Of a stretch of 18,247 nt of DNA, positions 7,096 through 14,397 are shown piece by piece; the stretch's first letter is position 1, and each line of letters opens with the position of its first letter. The DNA comes from Deltaproteobacteria bacterium (GTDB taxonomy: Bacteria; Desulfobacterota; GWC2-55-46; S146-73). The notes below the pieces were generated by a model. The model made no database searches, was not told the DNA's origin, and was given only the letters and a program-made list of their open reading frames with translations. The translations under genes and the position numbers were made by a program. The stretch lies in the NCBI GenBank assembly GCA_015492355.1, contig WGFF01000005.1:1-18247 (forward strand), written 5' to 3'.

Positions 7096-8543
7096 TGAAG
7101 ATACGGCACATCCTTCTCATAGTGGGCATAATAACCCTCTTTCTTTCCCTTGCCATGGTCTTTCCGCTCTTTGTATCCCTCCTTTTCGGGGATGGTGATA
7201 CACGTGCCTTTCTGTATGCCTTTATGATAACCTCTGCTGTCGGTGTGTTCCTCACCCTTGCCTGCAGGGGTTCTACAGCCATAGAGATAAGCCACAGGGA
7301 AGGGTTCGTGGTCGTTGCCCTGTCATGGATGGGTGCAGCCTTTTTCAGTGCCCTTCCGTTCATATTCTCAGGGAGTTTTCCATCCTTTGTGGATGCAGTG
7401 TTCGAGGCGGTCTCAGGCATTACAACTACAGGTGCATCTGTACTGACGGATGTGGATCACCTTCCACACGGGCTCCTTTTCTGGAGGAGCATGATACACT
7501 GGCTCGGTGGGATGGGTATAGTGGTTCTCAGCCTTGCCATACTGCCACTCTTGGGTATAGGGGGGATGCAGCTCTACAAGGCAGAGGCAAGTACAGTCTC
7601 CGCAGACAAGTTCGCACCGAGGATAAAGGAGATGGCAAGGATACTCTTTGCGGTGTATCTCATAATATCCTTTACACAGGTGGTCTTCCTGAGCCTTGCG
7701 GGTATGGATCTTTTCGATGCATTCATCCACACCTTCGGCACCGTTGCAACAGGTGGTTTCTCCAGCAGGAATACAAGTGTGGGATACTTTCAGAGTGCCC
7801 TCATAGAGGGTATTATAATCGTATTCATGTTCCTCGGTGCAACCAACTTCTCGCTCCACTACAGGTTCTTTCACGAGGGATACAAGGTGTATCTCAAGAA
7901 CGAGGAGTTCAGATTCTACCTTCTCGTTATGACCGTGGCGACCATTCTCGTTACTTCCAATCTGATTGTATCCGCATACTATGGCGTTGGGGAGTCTTTG
8001 AGATATGCAATCTTTCAGGTCGTATCCATCATGACCACCACAGGATACAGTACTACTGATTTTGAGAAATGGCCCTTCTTCTCCCAGATGGTACTCTTGG
8101 TTGTTATGTTCTTCGGTGGCTCCACAGGCTCTACAACAGGTTCTATAAAGTGTATAAGGCTACTCATCCTCATAAAGCTCGCATACAGGGAGATATACAG
8201 GCTCGTCCATCCCCATGCAGTGACACCCATAAAGCTCGGTGGAAAGGTGCTGTCACCTGATATAATAAACGGGGTCATGGGTTACACGTTCCTCTTCATG
8301 GGGATATTTGCCCTGTCTACTGTTTCACTTACCCTTGTGGGTATAGACCTTATTACAGCCATATCTTCCTCCATAGCAACACTCGGCAACATAGGTCCAG
8401 GGCTCGGTATAACAGGACCTGCATCGAATTACTCTACCATACCAGACCCCGGCAAATGGATACTTATTCTGAATATGCTCCTGGGAAGGCTCGAGATATA
8501 CACCATACTCATACTGCTTTTGCCTGCCTTCTGGAGGGGGTAG
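7095..8543 (+). CDS. trkH: Trk potassium uptake channel subunit TrkH
   Basis: An inner-membrane potassium channel of the Trk/Ktr/HKT superfamily, 482 residues, built from four M1-P-M2 repeats. The four selectivity-filter segments are visible: ITTTGAS (109-115), TVATGGFS (216-223), MTTTGYST (313-320) and TLGNIGPG (429-436). Each has the expected glycine. The conserved HWLGGMGIVVLSLAILPLLG (135-154) and GGSTGSTTGSIKCIR (341-355) are typical of TrkH. Its ATG shares one base with the trkA stop (TGATG), the usual coupling of channel and gating ring. There is no cleavable signal; the first helix begins near residue 5. Confidence 0.95.
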   Translation: MKIRHILLIVGIITLFLSLAMVFPLFVSLLFGDGDTRAFLYAFMITSAVGVFLTLACRGSTAIEISHREGFVVVALSWMGAAFFSALPFIFSGSFPSFVDAVFEAVSGITTTGASVLTDVDHLPHGLLFWRSMIHWLGGMGIVVLSLAILPLLGIGGMQLYKAEASTVSADKFAPRIKEMARILFAVYLIISFTQVVFLSLAGMDLFDAFIHTFGTVATGGFSSRNTSVGYFQSALIEGIIIVFMFLGATNFSLHYRFFHEGYKVYLKNEEFRFYLLVMTVATILVTSNLIVSAYYGVGESLRYAIFQVVSIMTTTGYSTTDFEKWPFFSQMVLLVVMFFGGSTGSTTGSIKCIRLLILIKLAYREIYRLVHPHAVTPIKLGGKVLSPDIINGVMGYTFLFMGIFALSTVSLTLVGIDLITAISSSIATLGNIGPGLGITGPASNYSTIPDPGKWILILNMLLGRLEIYTILILLLPAFWRG

Positions 8544-8552
8544 GGGTTTACA

Positions 8553-8568
8553 GGAGGGGTTTTCCCCT
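8553..8568. repeat. Short perfect palindrome between trkH and trxB
   Basis: GAGGGG, TTTT, CCCCTC forms a 6-bp stem. On the plus strand it is followed by A residues rather than T, so it is not a canonical terminator. It resembles the 18-nt palindrome at 73-90 and may be a remnant of the repeat family. The trxB ribosome site AAGGAGG follows at about 8580. Confidence 0.5.
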
Positions 8569-8594
8569 CAAAAAATACAAGGAGGTTTTTCAGG

Positions 8595-9500
8595 ATGTAT
8601 GACCTTGTAATCGTTGGAGGAGGGCCCGCAGGGCTTACAGCAGGTATCTATGCCCAGAGGGCAAGACTCAAGACAGTGCTTCTGGAAAGGCAGTACATCG
8701 GTGGACAAATAGCACTGAGTGACGTGATAGAGAACTATCCTGGTTTCCCGTCCATAAGCGGGAGCGAGCTCATGGAGAGGTTTGAAAAACATGCAAGGGG
8801 GCTGGGGCTTGAGATAAGGTTTGCAGAGGTGGTGAATATAGAGATAGATGGTACTGAAAAGGTGGTGAAGACTACAGAGGGGGAATTCCGTACCAAGGCG
8901 GTCATAGTTGCAACAGGTGCGCGCCCGAGGAAACTCGGAGTACCTGGTGAGGATGAGTTCCTTGGCAAGGGGGTATCGTACTGTGCAACGTGTGATGGAC
9001 CGTTCTTCCGTGGACAGAGGGTAATGGTGGTTGGCGGGGGAGATACAGCGGTAAAGGAGGCTTTTTATCTCTCGAAGCTTGCCTCCAAGGTATATCTTGT
9101 ACATAGAAGGGATAGACTTAGGGCTGAAAAGATACTCCAGGAAAAGGTCATCTCTGCATCCAACATAGAGATACTGTGGAGTCATATACTCAAGGAGATA
9201 AAGGGCGATAAGACAGGGGTCAAGAAGGTGGTGGTACAGGACCTCAAATCGTCCGAATCGAAGGAGATGGAGGTGGAGGGTGTGTTCATATTCGTGGGCA
9301 TCAATCCCTCAACTGACTTTGTGGATGTTGATAAGGACGAGAGGGGGTTTATAAAGACGGATCAGAACATGGAGACCTCTGAGAAGGGTATATTTGCAGC
9401 TGGAGACTGCCGTACCACCCCGCTCCTACAGGTTGCAACAGCAGTGGGAGACGGTGCAATAGCAGCCTTCAGGGCAGAAGCCTATATAGAGAGCCTGTAA
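8595..9500 (+). CDS. trxB: Thioredoxin reductase
   Basis: A cytoplasmic flavoprotein passing electrons from NADPH to thioredoxin. At 301 residues it is of low-molecular-weight type. Visible are FAD-binding GGGPAGLTAGIY (8-19), the redox pair Cys130/Cys133 in YCATCDG, the second Rossmann GGGDTA (about 147-152), VHRRDRLRAEK with the basic HRRxxxR motif that usually reads NADPH, and the C-terminal FAD motif GIFAAGDC. AAGGAGG lies about 8 bases before the ATG. The 51-base gap from trkH holds no promoter I can see, so it may extend the trk unit. No thioredoxin gene is present in the window. Confidence 0.95.
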   Translation: MYDLVIVGGGPAGLTAGIYAQRARLKTVLLERQYIGGQIALSDVIENYPGFPSISGSELMERFEKHARGLGLEIRFAEVVNIEIDGTEKVVKTTEGEFRTKAVIVATGARPRKLGVPGEDEFLGKGVSYCATCDGPFFRGQRVMVVGGGDTAVKEAFYLSKLASKVYLVHRRDRLRAEKILQEKVISASNIEILWSHILKEIKGDKTGVKKVVVQDLKSSESKEMEVEGVFIFVGINPSTDFVDVDKDERGFIKTDQNMETSEKGIFAAGDCRTTPLLQVATAVGDGAIAAFRAEAYIESL

Positions 9501-9505
9501 GCCTT

Positions 9506-10270
9506 TCACCCATCCACACTTATCTCCATACCGTCGTAGGCGAGTTCCACAGAGGGTGGGAGGGCTTTACTGTCCCTTTCATAGTCCACACTGTGGCTCA
9601 GGTGAGTAAGGATAGTCCTCCTCGGCTTGAGATGCTCGGATACCTCTATGGCTTCCTTTATACTGAAGTGTGATGGATGGGGCTTGTGTCGCAGGGCACT
9701 TATTACGAGTACATCCAGACCCATCAACTCGTTGAGTGAATCCTCGGGTATGCCACTGCAATCGGTTATGTAGGCGATACTGTCTATGCGGAAGCCGGTT
9801 ATGATGTTTCTGCCGTGATATACATCGAGGGGTATTATCTCTATATCGTAGAGATTGAAAGGTGAGTTTATGGTGTGGGTTATGAGGCTTGGCTTCCAGC
9901 CATCGTTCTCGTCATCGACGAATATGTACTCAAAGATATTTCTTATCCTTCTCAGGGTCTGTTCACTCCCGTAACACGGGATGGCACCTTTCTGGAGCAG
10001 GTTGAATGCCCTCAGGTCGTCTATACCGTGGATGTGATCAGCATGGGGATGGGTGAATAGTACCGCATCTATCCTCTCTATGTTGTTTGCCAGTGATTGC
10101 TCCCTGAGGTCTGTGGATGTGTCTATGAGGATGTTCCTGTGACGGACGGTTACAAGTACAGATGCCCTGGTACGTCTGTTTCTGGGATTGGTGGATGTGC
10201 ATACACTGCAATGACATCCTATGACAGGCACACCCGTGGACGTACCACATCCGAGAATGGTAAGACGCAT
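9506..10270 (-). CDS. PhnP-like MBL-fold metallo-hydrolase
   Basis: A 254-residue metallo-beta-lactamase fold protein, probably a phosphodiesterase of the RNase Z/PhnP group. The dinuclear metal site motif is THPHADH (73-79), with His74, His76, Asp78 and His79. A further ligand is expected at Asp169 (TDCSG), with a late His in LTHLSH. The N-terminal GCHCSVC (18-24) with three cysteines resembles the structural zinc site of PhnP, which cleaves cyclic phosphate esters of ribose. No phn genes are nearby, so the substrate is open. It ends 5 bases from the trxB stop (convergent, no room for a terminator) and is probably co-transcribed with the two genes upstream on the minus strand. Confidence 0.85.
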   Translation of the reverse strand: MRLTILGCGTSTGVPVIGCHCSVCTSTNPRNRRTRASVLVTVRHRNILIDTSTDLREQSLANNIERIDAVLFTHPHADHIHGIDDLRAFNLLQKGAIPCYGSEQTLRRIRNIFEYIFVDDENDGWKPSLITHTINSPFNLYDIEIIPLDVYHGRNIITGFRIDSIAYITDCSGIPEDSLNELMGLDVLVISALRHKPHPSHFSIKEAIEVSEHLKPRRTILTHLSHSVDYERDSKALPPSVELAYDGMEISVDG

Positions 10271-10310
10271 TATAGACTAATCTTCGATCCTGCCTGAAAA
10301 AGGGGGGTCT

Positions 10311-10544
10311 TCAGCCCTTGTACTCGCCTACCTCTTTCAGCTCCTCCAGCACCTCTTCCCCATGGGGTGCATCTTCGAGAAACTCAGTAAGGTCGCATCC
10401 AGCACAGTGCTCAAAATGCATTCCATCCTTGAAAAGGGGGCTTTCCGTTACATCGTAGACCTTACCCTTGTAGGCAATATAAATGGGATTGTCAGGGTTA
10501 CTGCCGTCGTATCTCTTGAGTTCCTCTTCTGTAAAGACCTTCAT
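10311..10544 (-). CDS. Small cytochrome b5-like heme-binding protein
   Basis: A 77-residue single-domain protein of the cytochrome b5 fold, soluble, with no signal peptide. The N-terminal VFTEEELKRYDG, YIAYKGKVYDVT (22-33) and DLTEFLEDAPHGEEVL (51-66) match the short bacterial b5 family. Candidate axial heme ligands are His43 or His46 and His61. Unusually, Cys47 and Cys50 (HCAGC) form a CxxC beside the first ligand; whether it binds metal, heme or is a redox disulfide cannot be told. The ATG lies 4 bases after the M50 protease stop with no clear Shine-Dalgarno site. A promoter-like pair ends just upstream. The electron-transfer partner is unknown. Confidence 0.85.
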   Translation of the reverse strand: MKVFTEEELKRYDGSNPDNPIYIAYKGKVYDVTESPLFKDGMHFEHCAGCDLTEFLEDAPHGEEVLEELKEVGEYKG

Positions 10545-10548
10545 ACGG

Positions 10549-11430
10549 TTATATAATATAAAACGGTGTGGGTATAAAAGTCAATACAAATACAATAAAA
10601 GTAATGATACCTACCGTCTTTCTCTTTCTGTCAAGGGGTATGAAGTGGTTTATCACAGGCGGATGCCATATACCGAGAAAGGTCACCAGCATAGCCCACA
10701 CAAACCAGCCGGGCCATGTAAAGAGTCCGAGGAGTATGAGGAGCAGTACCATTGCCATGGAGACCACCCTGTGGTACGGACCAAAGATGGCATACACTAT
10801 ATGTCCACCATCGAGCTGTCCTATGGGCAGTAGATTTATGGAAGTGATAAAGAGCCCTATCCAGCCTGCGAATGCCATGGGATGGAGCTGGATGAAGAGG
10901 TCTTGACCTTCTGGCACAGTGCCGACGGTTAGGTGGAAGAGCAGGGAGAAAATAAGCGATGAACCCAGCCCTATGGCATCGTCTCCCTGGGGTGCCTCTA
11001 TGAGGGGAGAGAGCTTGAGCCCCCAGATGGTTATGACAACAGCTGTTATGAATCCTGCAAGCGGTCCTGCAGCACCTATATCCACAAGCGCCCTCTTGGT
11101 GGTGATGGGAGACTTCATCTTTATGACAGCACCGAATGTGCCTATCATCGGCGGAATAGGTGGACCCGGAATGAAAAAGGGCAGGGTGGTGAGTACCCCG
11201 TGTCTTTTTGATGCAAAGTAGTGACCGAGCTCATGGGTGCCGAGTATCACAAGAAGGGAGGCAGAAAAGGGTACACCCCTGAGGAATGCCCCTACACCCT
11301 TGAAGGGATTGACACCCTCCTGCAATGCACCTGAGATGATGGTGGTTATAACGGTTATAACAAAGAGTATCAGAGGGAGTAGAAAACCAGGACGCCTCCC
11401 AGGGGGTGGATAGTAGAATGGTTCCTCCAT
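10549..11430 (-). CDS. Site-2 protease family membrane metalloprotease (M50)
   Basis: An integral membrane zinc protease of about 293 residues, related to the EGY-type branch of M50, which cuts substrates within the membrane. Motifs are HELGH (66-70, ligands His66 and His70, catalytic Glu67) and LDGG (206-209) with the third ligand Asp207. GTFGAVIKMKSP (98-109) and DIGAAGPLAGF (117-127) are conserved in this group. At least six hydrophobic segments are seen. The frame stays open to a GTG at 11520, but I prefer ATG 11430. It has GGAAGG close upstream, opens before the first membrane segment, and the extra 30 residues look non-conserved. It heads a minus-strand trio with the b5-like and MBL genes. 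No anti-sigma substrate is evident nearby. Confidence 0.87.
   Translation of the reverse strand: MEEPFYYPPPGRRPGFLLPLILFVITVITTIISGALQEGVNPFKGVGAFLRGVPFSASLLVILGTHELGHYFASKRHGVLTTLPFFIPGPPIPPMIGTFGAVIKMKSPITTKRALVDIGAAGPLAGFITAVVITIWGLKLSPLIEAPQGDDAIGLGSSLIFSLLFHLTVGTVPEGQDLFIQLHPMAFAGWIGLFITSINLLPIGQLDGGHIVYAIFGPYHRVVSMAMVLLLILLGLFTWPGWFVWAMLVTFLGIWHPPVINHFIPLDRKRKTVGIITFIVFVLTFIPTPFYII
10555..10584 (-). promoter_or_regulatory. Possible internal promoter for the b5-like gene
   Basis: On the minus strand TTGACT (10584-10579), an 18-base spacer and TATATT (10560-10555) match a sigma-70 promoter. It overlaps the last codons of the M50 gene. A start about 7 bases on would leave a leader of only a few bases before the b5 ATG. 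It could be chance in AT-rich codons. Confidence 0.3.
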
Positions 11431-11641
11431 ATCCTTCCAAGAATCCTCTCGATTTAAAGGTCCTGGGAGAGAATCCCTCAAGAAAAAAGTGACTGCTGAC
11501 CCCGGTCCTTCCCTGCACACCTTTTAAAAAATCACTGGATTAGATTTTCATTGTGAAAAAGGGAAGCCCGGGATTCAAAATCTTCCAGCCCTTTGAGGAC
11601 ATACCAAGTCCCCTTGAACATGGTGATTCAAAAGAGAAGGG

Positions 11642-11670
11642 CCCTTCCCCAGAACCTTTGATTTCTGGTC
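11642..11670 (-). repeat. Diverged inverted copy of repeat module A
   Basis: Read on the minus strand it contains GACCAGAA, a few extra bases, then GGTTCTGGGGAAGGG. The copy at 5655-5676 reads GACCAGAAGTTTTGGGGAAGGG. CCAGAA and TTCTGG (11649-11668) form the hairpin stem. Palindrome B and tail C are not present next to it. Confidence 0.5.
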
Positions 11671-11686
11671 TCCTTCAAAGTATAAT
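11658..11686 (+). promoter_or_regulatory. Sigma-70-like promoter for the PP-loop/larE pair
   Basis: TTGATT (11658-11663), a 17-base spacer and a perfect TATAAT (11681-11686). Transcription would start near 11693, giving a leader of about 40 bases that contains AAAGGAGGT. The -35 box lies inside the diverged inverted copy of repeat module A. Confidence 0.65.
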
Positions 11687-11733
11687 AATATTTCGGTAAA
11701 TTACAAGGAGTTTTAAAGGAGGTCTTCTTTCCC

Positions 11734-12741
11734 ATGAGGAGGGCTGTGGCACTTCTTTCAGGGGGGCTCGATTCCACCCTTGCTGTAAAACTCATACTCG
11801 AGCAGGGTATAGAGGTCTTTGCACTCAACTTTACATCTCCCTTCTGCACCTGTAATAGTGGCAGGAAAGAGAGTGGCTGTAAGAGTGGTGCGAGGCTCGT
11901 TGCCGAAAGATTCGGCATACCGATAAAGGTGATGGTAAAGGGGCTCGACTACATAGAGCTCGTACGAAATCCCAGGTACGGCTACGGAAAGGGTATAAAC
12001 CCCTGTGTGGACTGCCGTATATACATGTTCACACATGCCAGAAGATACATGGAAGAGATAGGGGCATCCTTTGTTATAACCGGCGAGGTACTGGGACAGA
12101 GACCGATGAGCCAGAGGCGAAATACTCTTAAGATAATAGAGCGGGAGAGCGGGCTTGAGGGCTTGGTTGTAAGGCCCCTGTGTGCAAGACACCTTGAGCC
12201 AACCATACCGGAAAAGTCGGGTCTCGTTGACAGGGAGAGACTCCTGGACATGGTGGGAAGGACGAGAAAGCCACAGATGGAGCTCGCAGACCAACTCGAT
12301 ATACACGACTATCCATGCCCTTCTGGTGGGTGTCTCCTTACGGACAAGATATTCGCAAAGAAGGTAAGAGACCTTCTCGACCATAAAAGGGAGGTCACAG
12401 TAAAGGACCTTCAGATACTCAAGACAGGCAGACACTTCAGGTTCAAGGGTGTGAAGATAGTGGTGAGCAGAAACCATATGGAGAACATACAGCTCAAAAA
12501 CCTTCTCCAGGAGGAAGACACCCTGGTAGAACCCCTGGGCTTTCCTGGACCCGTTGCAGTGGTAAATGGCGCATTGCAGGATGGTACGGGCGAGTTCGTG
12601 GGTGGGCTCATACTCAGATACTCGAATAACAAGGCTGGGGAGAGAAGGAAGATAAGGGCTACATTCAGGGGGGTGAGCCAGGAACTGGAGATAAAAGGCT
12701 CACTGCCAGAGGAGATAATAGAGGAGACAAGGGTATGTTAG
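11734..12741 (+). CDS. ThiI/MnmA-like PP-loop ATPase with probable C-terminal NFACT-R domain
   Basis: A predicted sulfur-transferring or tRNA-thiolating ATPase of 335 residues. The PP-loop SGGLDST (9-15) adenylates the target. Cysteines cluster as FCTC (37-40), Cys49, NPCVDC (89-94), Cys150 and PCPSGGC (194-200). The NPCVDC pattern recalls MnmA, where a cysteine in that place attacks the adenylate. After about residue 222, TGRHFRF and VVSRNHMENIQL (243-254) resemble the RNA-binding NFACT-R fold. A ThiI-like/NFACT-R fusion has been described for bacterial proteins of this kind, to my recollection. Substrate is not established. ATG follows AAAGGAGGT by 10 bases. Its last 7 bases overlap larE, so the two are co-translated. 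Confidence 0.8.
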   Translation: MRRAVALLSGGLDSTLAVKLILEQGIEVFALNFTSPFCTCNSGRKESGCKSGARLVAERFGIPIKVMVKGLDYIELVRNPRYGYGKGINPCVDCRIYMFTHARRYMEEIGASFVITGEVLGQRPMSQRRNTLKIIERESGLEGLVVRPLCARHLEPTIPEKSGLVDRERLLDMVGRTRKPQMELADQLDIHDYPCPSGGCLLTDKIFAKKVRDLLDHKREVTVKDLQILKTGRHFRFKGVKIVVSRNHMENIQLKNLLQEEDTLVEPLGFPGPVAVVNGALQDGTGEFVGGLILRYSNNKAGERRKIRATFRGVSQELEIKGSLPEEIIEETRVC

Positions 12742-13610
12742 AGAAGGCAAAGGAAAACCGTACAGGCGAGACCATACCCTGCGGGACCCTGGAGAGGTTC
12801 GAGAGACTCAAAGCCATACTCCGTGAGATGGGCTCTGTTGTGGTTGCCTTCTCAGGTGGTGTGGACTCCACCTTTCTTCTCAGGGTCACTGTGGATACCC
12901 TTGGAAAGGGAAGTGTGGTTGCCCTTACCGCCACCTCGCCCACATACCCGCAGAGGGAGCTTAAGGAAGCCATGAGCCTTGCAGGTTCCATGGGTGTGAG
13001 GCATATAGTGGTGGAATCGAATGAACTCCTTATACCGAATTTTTCGGAGAATACAGAGAAAAGATGCTATTACTGTAAGAGTGAACTCTTTGAGATATGT
13101 CTTGAAAGGGCAAAGGAACTGGGATTGAAGAACGTGGTGGATGGAAGCAATGCGGATGATGCCATGGACTACAGACCCGGCAGGATCGCTGCAAGGGAGC
13201 TCGGTGTCAGGAGCCCCCTCCATGAGGCAGGACTCACGAAGGAGGAGATAAGGACCCTGAGCAGAGCCCTTTCACTGCCCACATGGAACAAGCCTGCCTT
13301 TGCGTGTCTCTCATCCCGTTTTCCCTATGGTACAAGGATAACGGAGGAGAGACTCAAAAAGATAGAGAGGTGCGAGGAGTTCTTAAGGGGGCTTGGATTC
13401 TCACAGCTGAGGGTAAGATACCACGATGACCTTGCAAGGATAGAGGTTGACCCTTCAGCCATATCCGACTTCCTCAGGGAGGATGTAAGAAAGGCTGTAG
13501 TGGAGAGATTTAAAGAGATAGGGTTCAAATACATAGCCCTCGATCTTCAGGGCTACAGGCAGGGCAGTATGAACGAGGCACTCAACGAGGATAGAACACC
13601 TGTTCAGTAA
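12735..13610 (+). CDS. larE: LarE-type ATP-dependent sulfur transferase
   Basis: A PP-loop enzyme that, with LarB and LarC, builds the nickel-pincer cofactor of lactate racemase and related enzymes by supplying sulfur to a nicotinate precursor. It has 291 residues. The PP-loop is SGGVDST (40-46). NADDAMDYRPGR (139-150) and ACLSSRFPYG (190-199) are family signatures. Cys191 is at the place of the sacrificial cysteine of the Lactobacillus enzyme. Cys111 and Cys114 (RCYYCKSE) add a CxxC, the three-cysteine pattern linked in Thermotoga-type LarE to a 4Fe-4S cluster. No larA, larB or larC lies in the window. The ATG overlaps the upstream stop by 7 bases, with GAGGAG 8 bases before it. Confidence 0.9.
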   Translation: MLEKAKENRTGETIPCGTLERFERLKAILREMGSVVVAFSGGVDSTFLLRVTVDTLGKGSVVALTATSPTYPQRELKEAMSLAGSMGVRHIVVESNELLIPNFSENTEKRCYYCKSELFEICLERAKELGLKNVVDGSNADDAMDYRPGRIAARELGVRSPLHEAGLTKEEIRTLSRALSLPTWNKPAFACLSSRFPYGTRITEERLKKIERCEEFLRGLGFSQLRVRYHDDLARIEVDPSAISDFLREDVRKAVVERFKEIGFKYIALDLQGYRQGSMNEALNEDRTPVQ

Positions 13611-13779
13611 AGACCCTGTCTCTGGGAGGCTTATCCCTGTCCTCAGGGCAGTTCCCTGCACCACCCCCATATCCCAGTGGCCCGGGAGGGATTTGTCCCT
13701 TAAAGGGGAGTTTTTCCTCTTGACTAAGCCATTCTATCTATCTTATTATATATAAGATATCTTTATACGGACAGAGCCC
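13611..13779. other. Intergenic spacer after larE
   Basis: It contains a small hairpin CCCTG/CAGGG at about 13636-13649 and GGGA/TCCC near 13687-13699, neither followed by a T-run, so no sure terminator for larE. The right part holds the promoter described at 13720-13749. Repeat modules A, B and C are not seen here. Confidence 0.5.
13720..13749 (+). promoter_or_regulatory. Sigma-70-like promoter with overlapping palindrome
   Basis: TTGACT (13720-13725), an 18-base spacer and TATTAT (13744-13749). The -10 box sits in an AT-rich inverted repeat ATCTTAT, TATAT, ATAAGAT (about 13740-13758), which could be an operator or simply DNA that melts easily. The start codon of the next gene is about 30 bases downstream. 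Confidence 0.6.
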
Positions 13780-14157
13780 ATGCTTAAAAGGATACTTGCC
13801 ACTGTTCTTATCGTCTTTTTTCTTTCTACATCACCTGTTCTTGCCGATGACACCATGCGTAAGACCCTTACCGATTCCCTCTACGGTGGAATCATAGGGA
13901 GTGTCATCGGTCTTGCGATTGTACTCCTTACCGATAATCCCGACGACCATCTCAACTACATACCCACTGGTGCGGGTATAGGTATACTTGCCGGTGCTGC
14001 CTATGGGCTTGCAAGTAGCGGGGTGGTCGCATCAGTGCCTGAGTACGAGTCCTTCGACCACACTGCGCCCCCACTCAAGGTAAGGGGTGTTTTCGACAGG
14101 CTAACCAATACCTTCGAGATTGTGGGAAGTATCGATCTCCTCAAGATCAGATTTTAG
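13780..14157 (+). CDS. Small exported glycine-rich protein, unknown function
   Basis: A 125-residue protein not assigned to a family. Residues 1-22 form a typical signal peptide (KR, long hydrophobic core, cleavage likely after PVLA before DD). Two glycine-rich hydrophobic stretches follow, about 35-51 (LYGGIIGSVIGLAIVLL) and 62-82 (PTGAGIGILAGAAYGLASSG). Their small-residue spacing is like glycine zippers of outer-membrane or pore-forming proteins. The C-terminal third (about 88-125) is polar with alternating hydrophobic residues, suggesting beta structure. It stands alone with its own promoter and a weak ribosome site, and faces argC convergently. It may be a lipid-associated or envelope protein; this is a guess from composition. 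Confidence 0.7.
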   Translation: MLKRILATVLIVFFLSTSPVLADDTMRKTLTDSLYGGIIGSVIGLAIVLLTDNPDDHLNYIPTGAGIGILAGAAYGLASSGVVASVPEYESFDHTAPPLKVRGVFDRLTNTFEIVGSIDLLKIRF

Positions 14158-14161
14158 ATCC

Positions 14162-14196
14162 CCTCTGATATAGCCAACCTACTGTCTACCCAGAGG
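14162..14196. other. Hairpin after the small exported protein gene
   Basis: CCTCTG (14162-14167) and CAGAGG (14191-14196) can pair across a 23-base loop, 5 bases after the stop codon. No uridine run follows, so a terminator role is doubtful. Confidence 0.3.
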
Positions 14197-14252
14197 ATGG
14201 ATGGTTTTATGTTGGATAATGTGTCATCGAATCGGACCTGAATTTTTGTTGT

Positions 14253-14304
14253 GGGGAAAACCCTTCGGGCTATCGCCTTTTTTGGTAAAAAAAGTGTTTT
14301 CCCC
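14253..14304. repeat. Complex hairpin, first module of the full repeat copy
   Basis: GGGGAAAAC (14253-14261) pairs perfectly with GTTTTCCCC (14296-14304). The enclosed bases hold a CTTTTTT/AAAAAAG hairpin (14277-14294) and a tiny CCC/GGG one, so a three-way shape is possible. A related but shorter arrangement stands before the 5636 copy. Confidence 0.6.
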
Positions 14305-14308
14305 TGCC

Positions 14309-14353
14309 CCCTTTCCCAAAAAACTTTAGATTAAAAGTTTTGGGGAAGGGAGT
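14309..14353 (+). repeat. Repeat module A, full copy
   Basis: CCCTTTCCCAAAA pairs with TTTTGGGGAAGGG with wobbles, continued by ACTTT/AAAGT inside. It matches 5636-5679 closely, including GTTTTGGGGAAGGGAGT. The reverse complement of its last bases, AACTCCCTTCCCC, ends the window at 18235-18247. Confidence 0.8.
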
Positions 14354-14354
14354 T

Positions 14355-14391
14355 TGAGGGAAACCCCTTTTACAAAAGGGGGTTTCCCTCA
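14355..14391. repeat. Palindrome module B, copy 2
   Basis: TGAGGGAAACCCC, TTTTACAAAA, then GGGGGTTTCCCTCA. It is identical to the 18199 copy apart from one extra G and the centre, which is reversed as expected for the opposite strand. It lies between modules A and C. Confidence 0.9.
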
Positions 14392-14397
14392 GGATTT

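Larger units (their letters stand above)
11431..11733. other. Divergent spacer between M50 and PP-loop genes
   Basis: About 300 bases with no credible gene. It holds a 12-nt perfect palindrome GAAGGGCCCTTC (11636-11647), an inverted diverged copy of repeat module A (11642-11670), the plus-strand promoter at 11658-11686 and AAAGGAGGT (11715-11723). A convincing minus-strand promoter for the M50 gene was not found. The left part overlaps the optional GTG-initiated extension of that gene. Confidence 0.6.

Noticed and set aside
11431..11520. N-terminal extension of the M50 protease to a GTG
   Set aside because: No ribosome site precedes the GTG, the extra residues look non-conserved, and an ATG at 11430 fits the family start. 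It is not wholly excluded.
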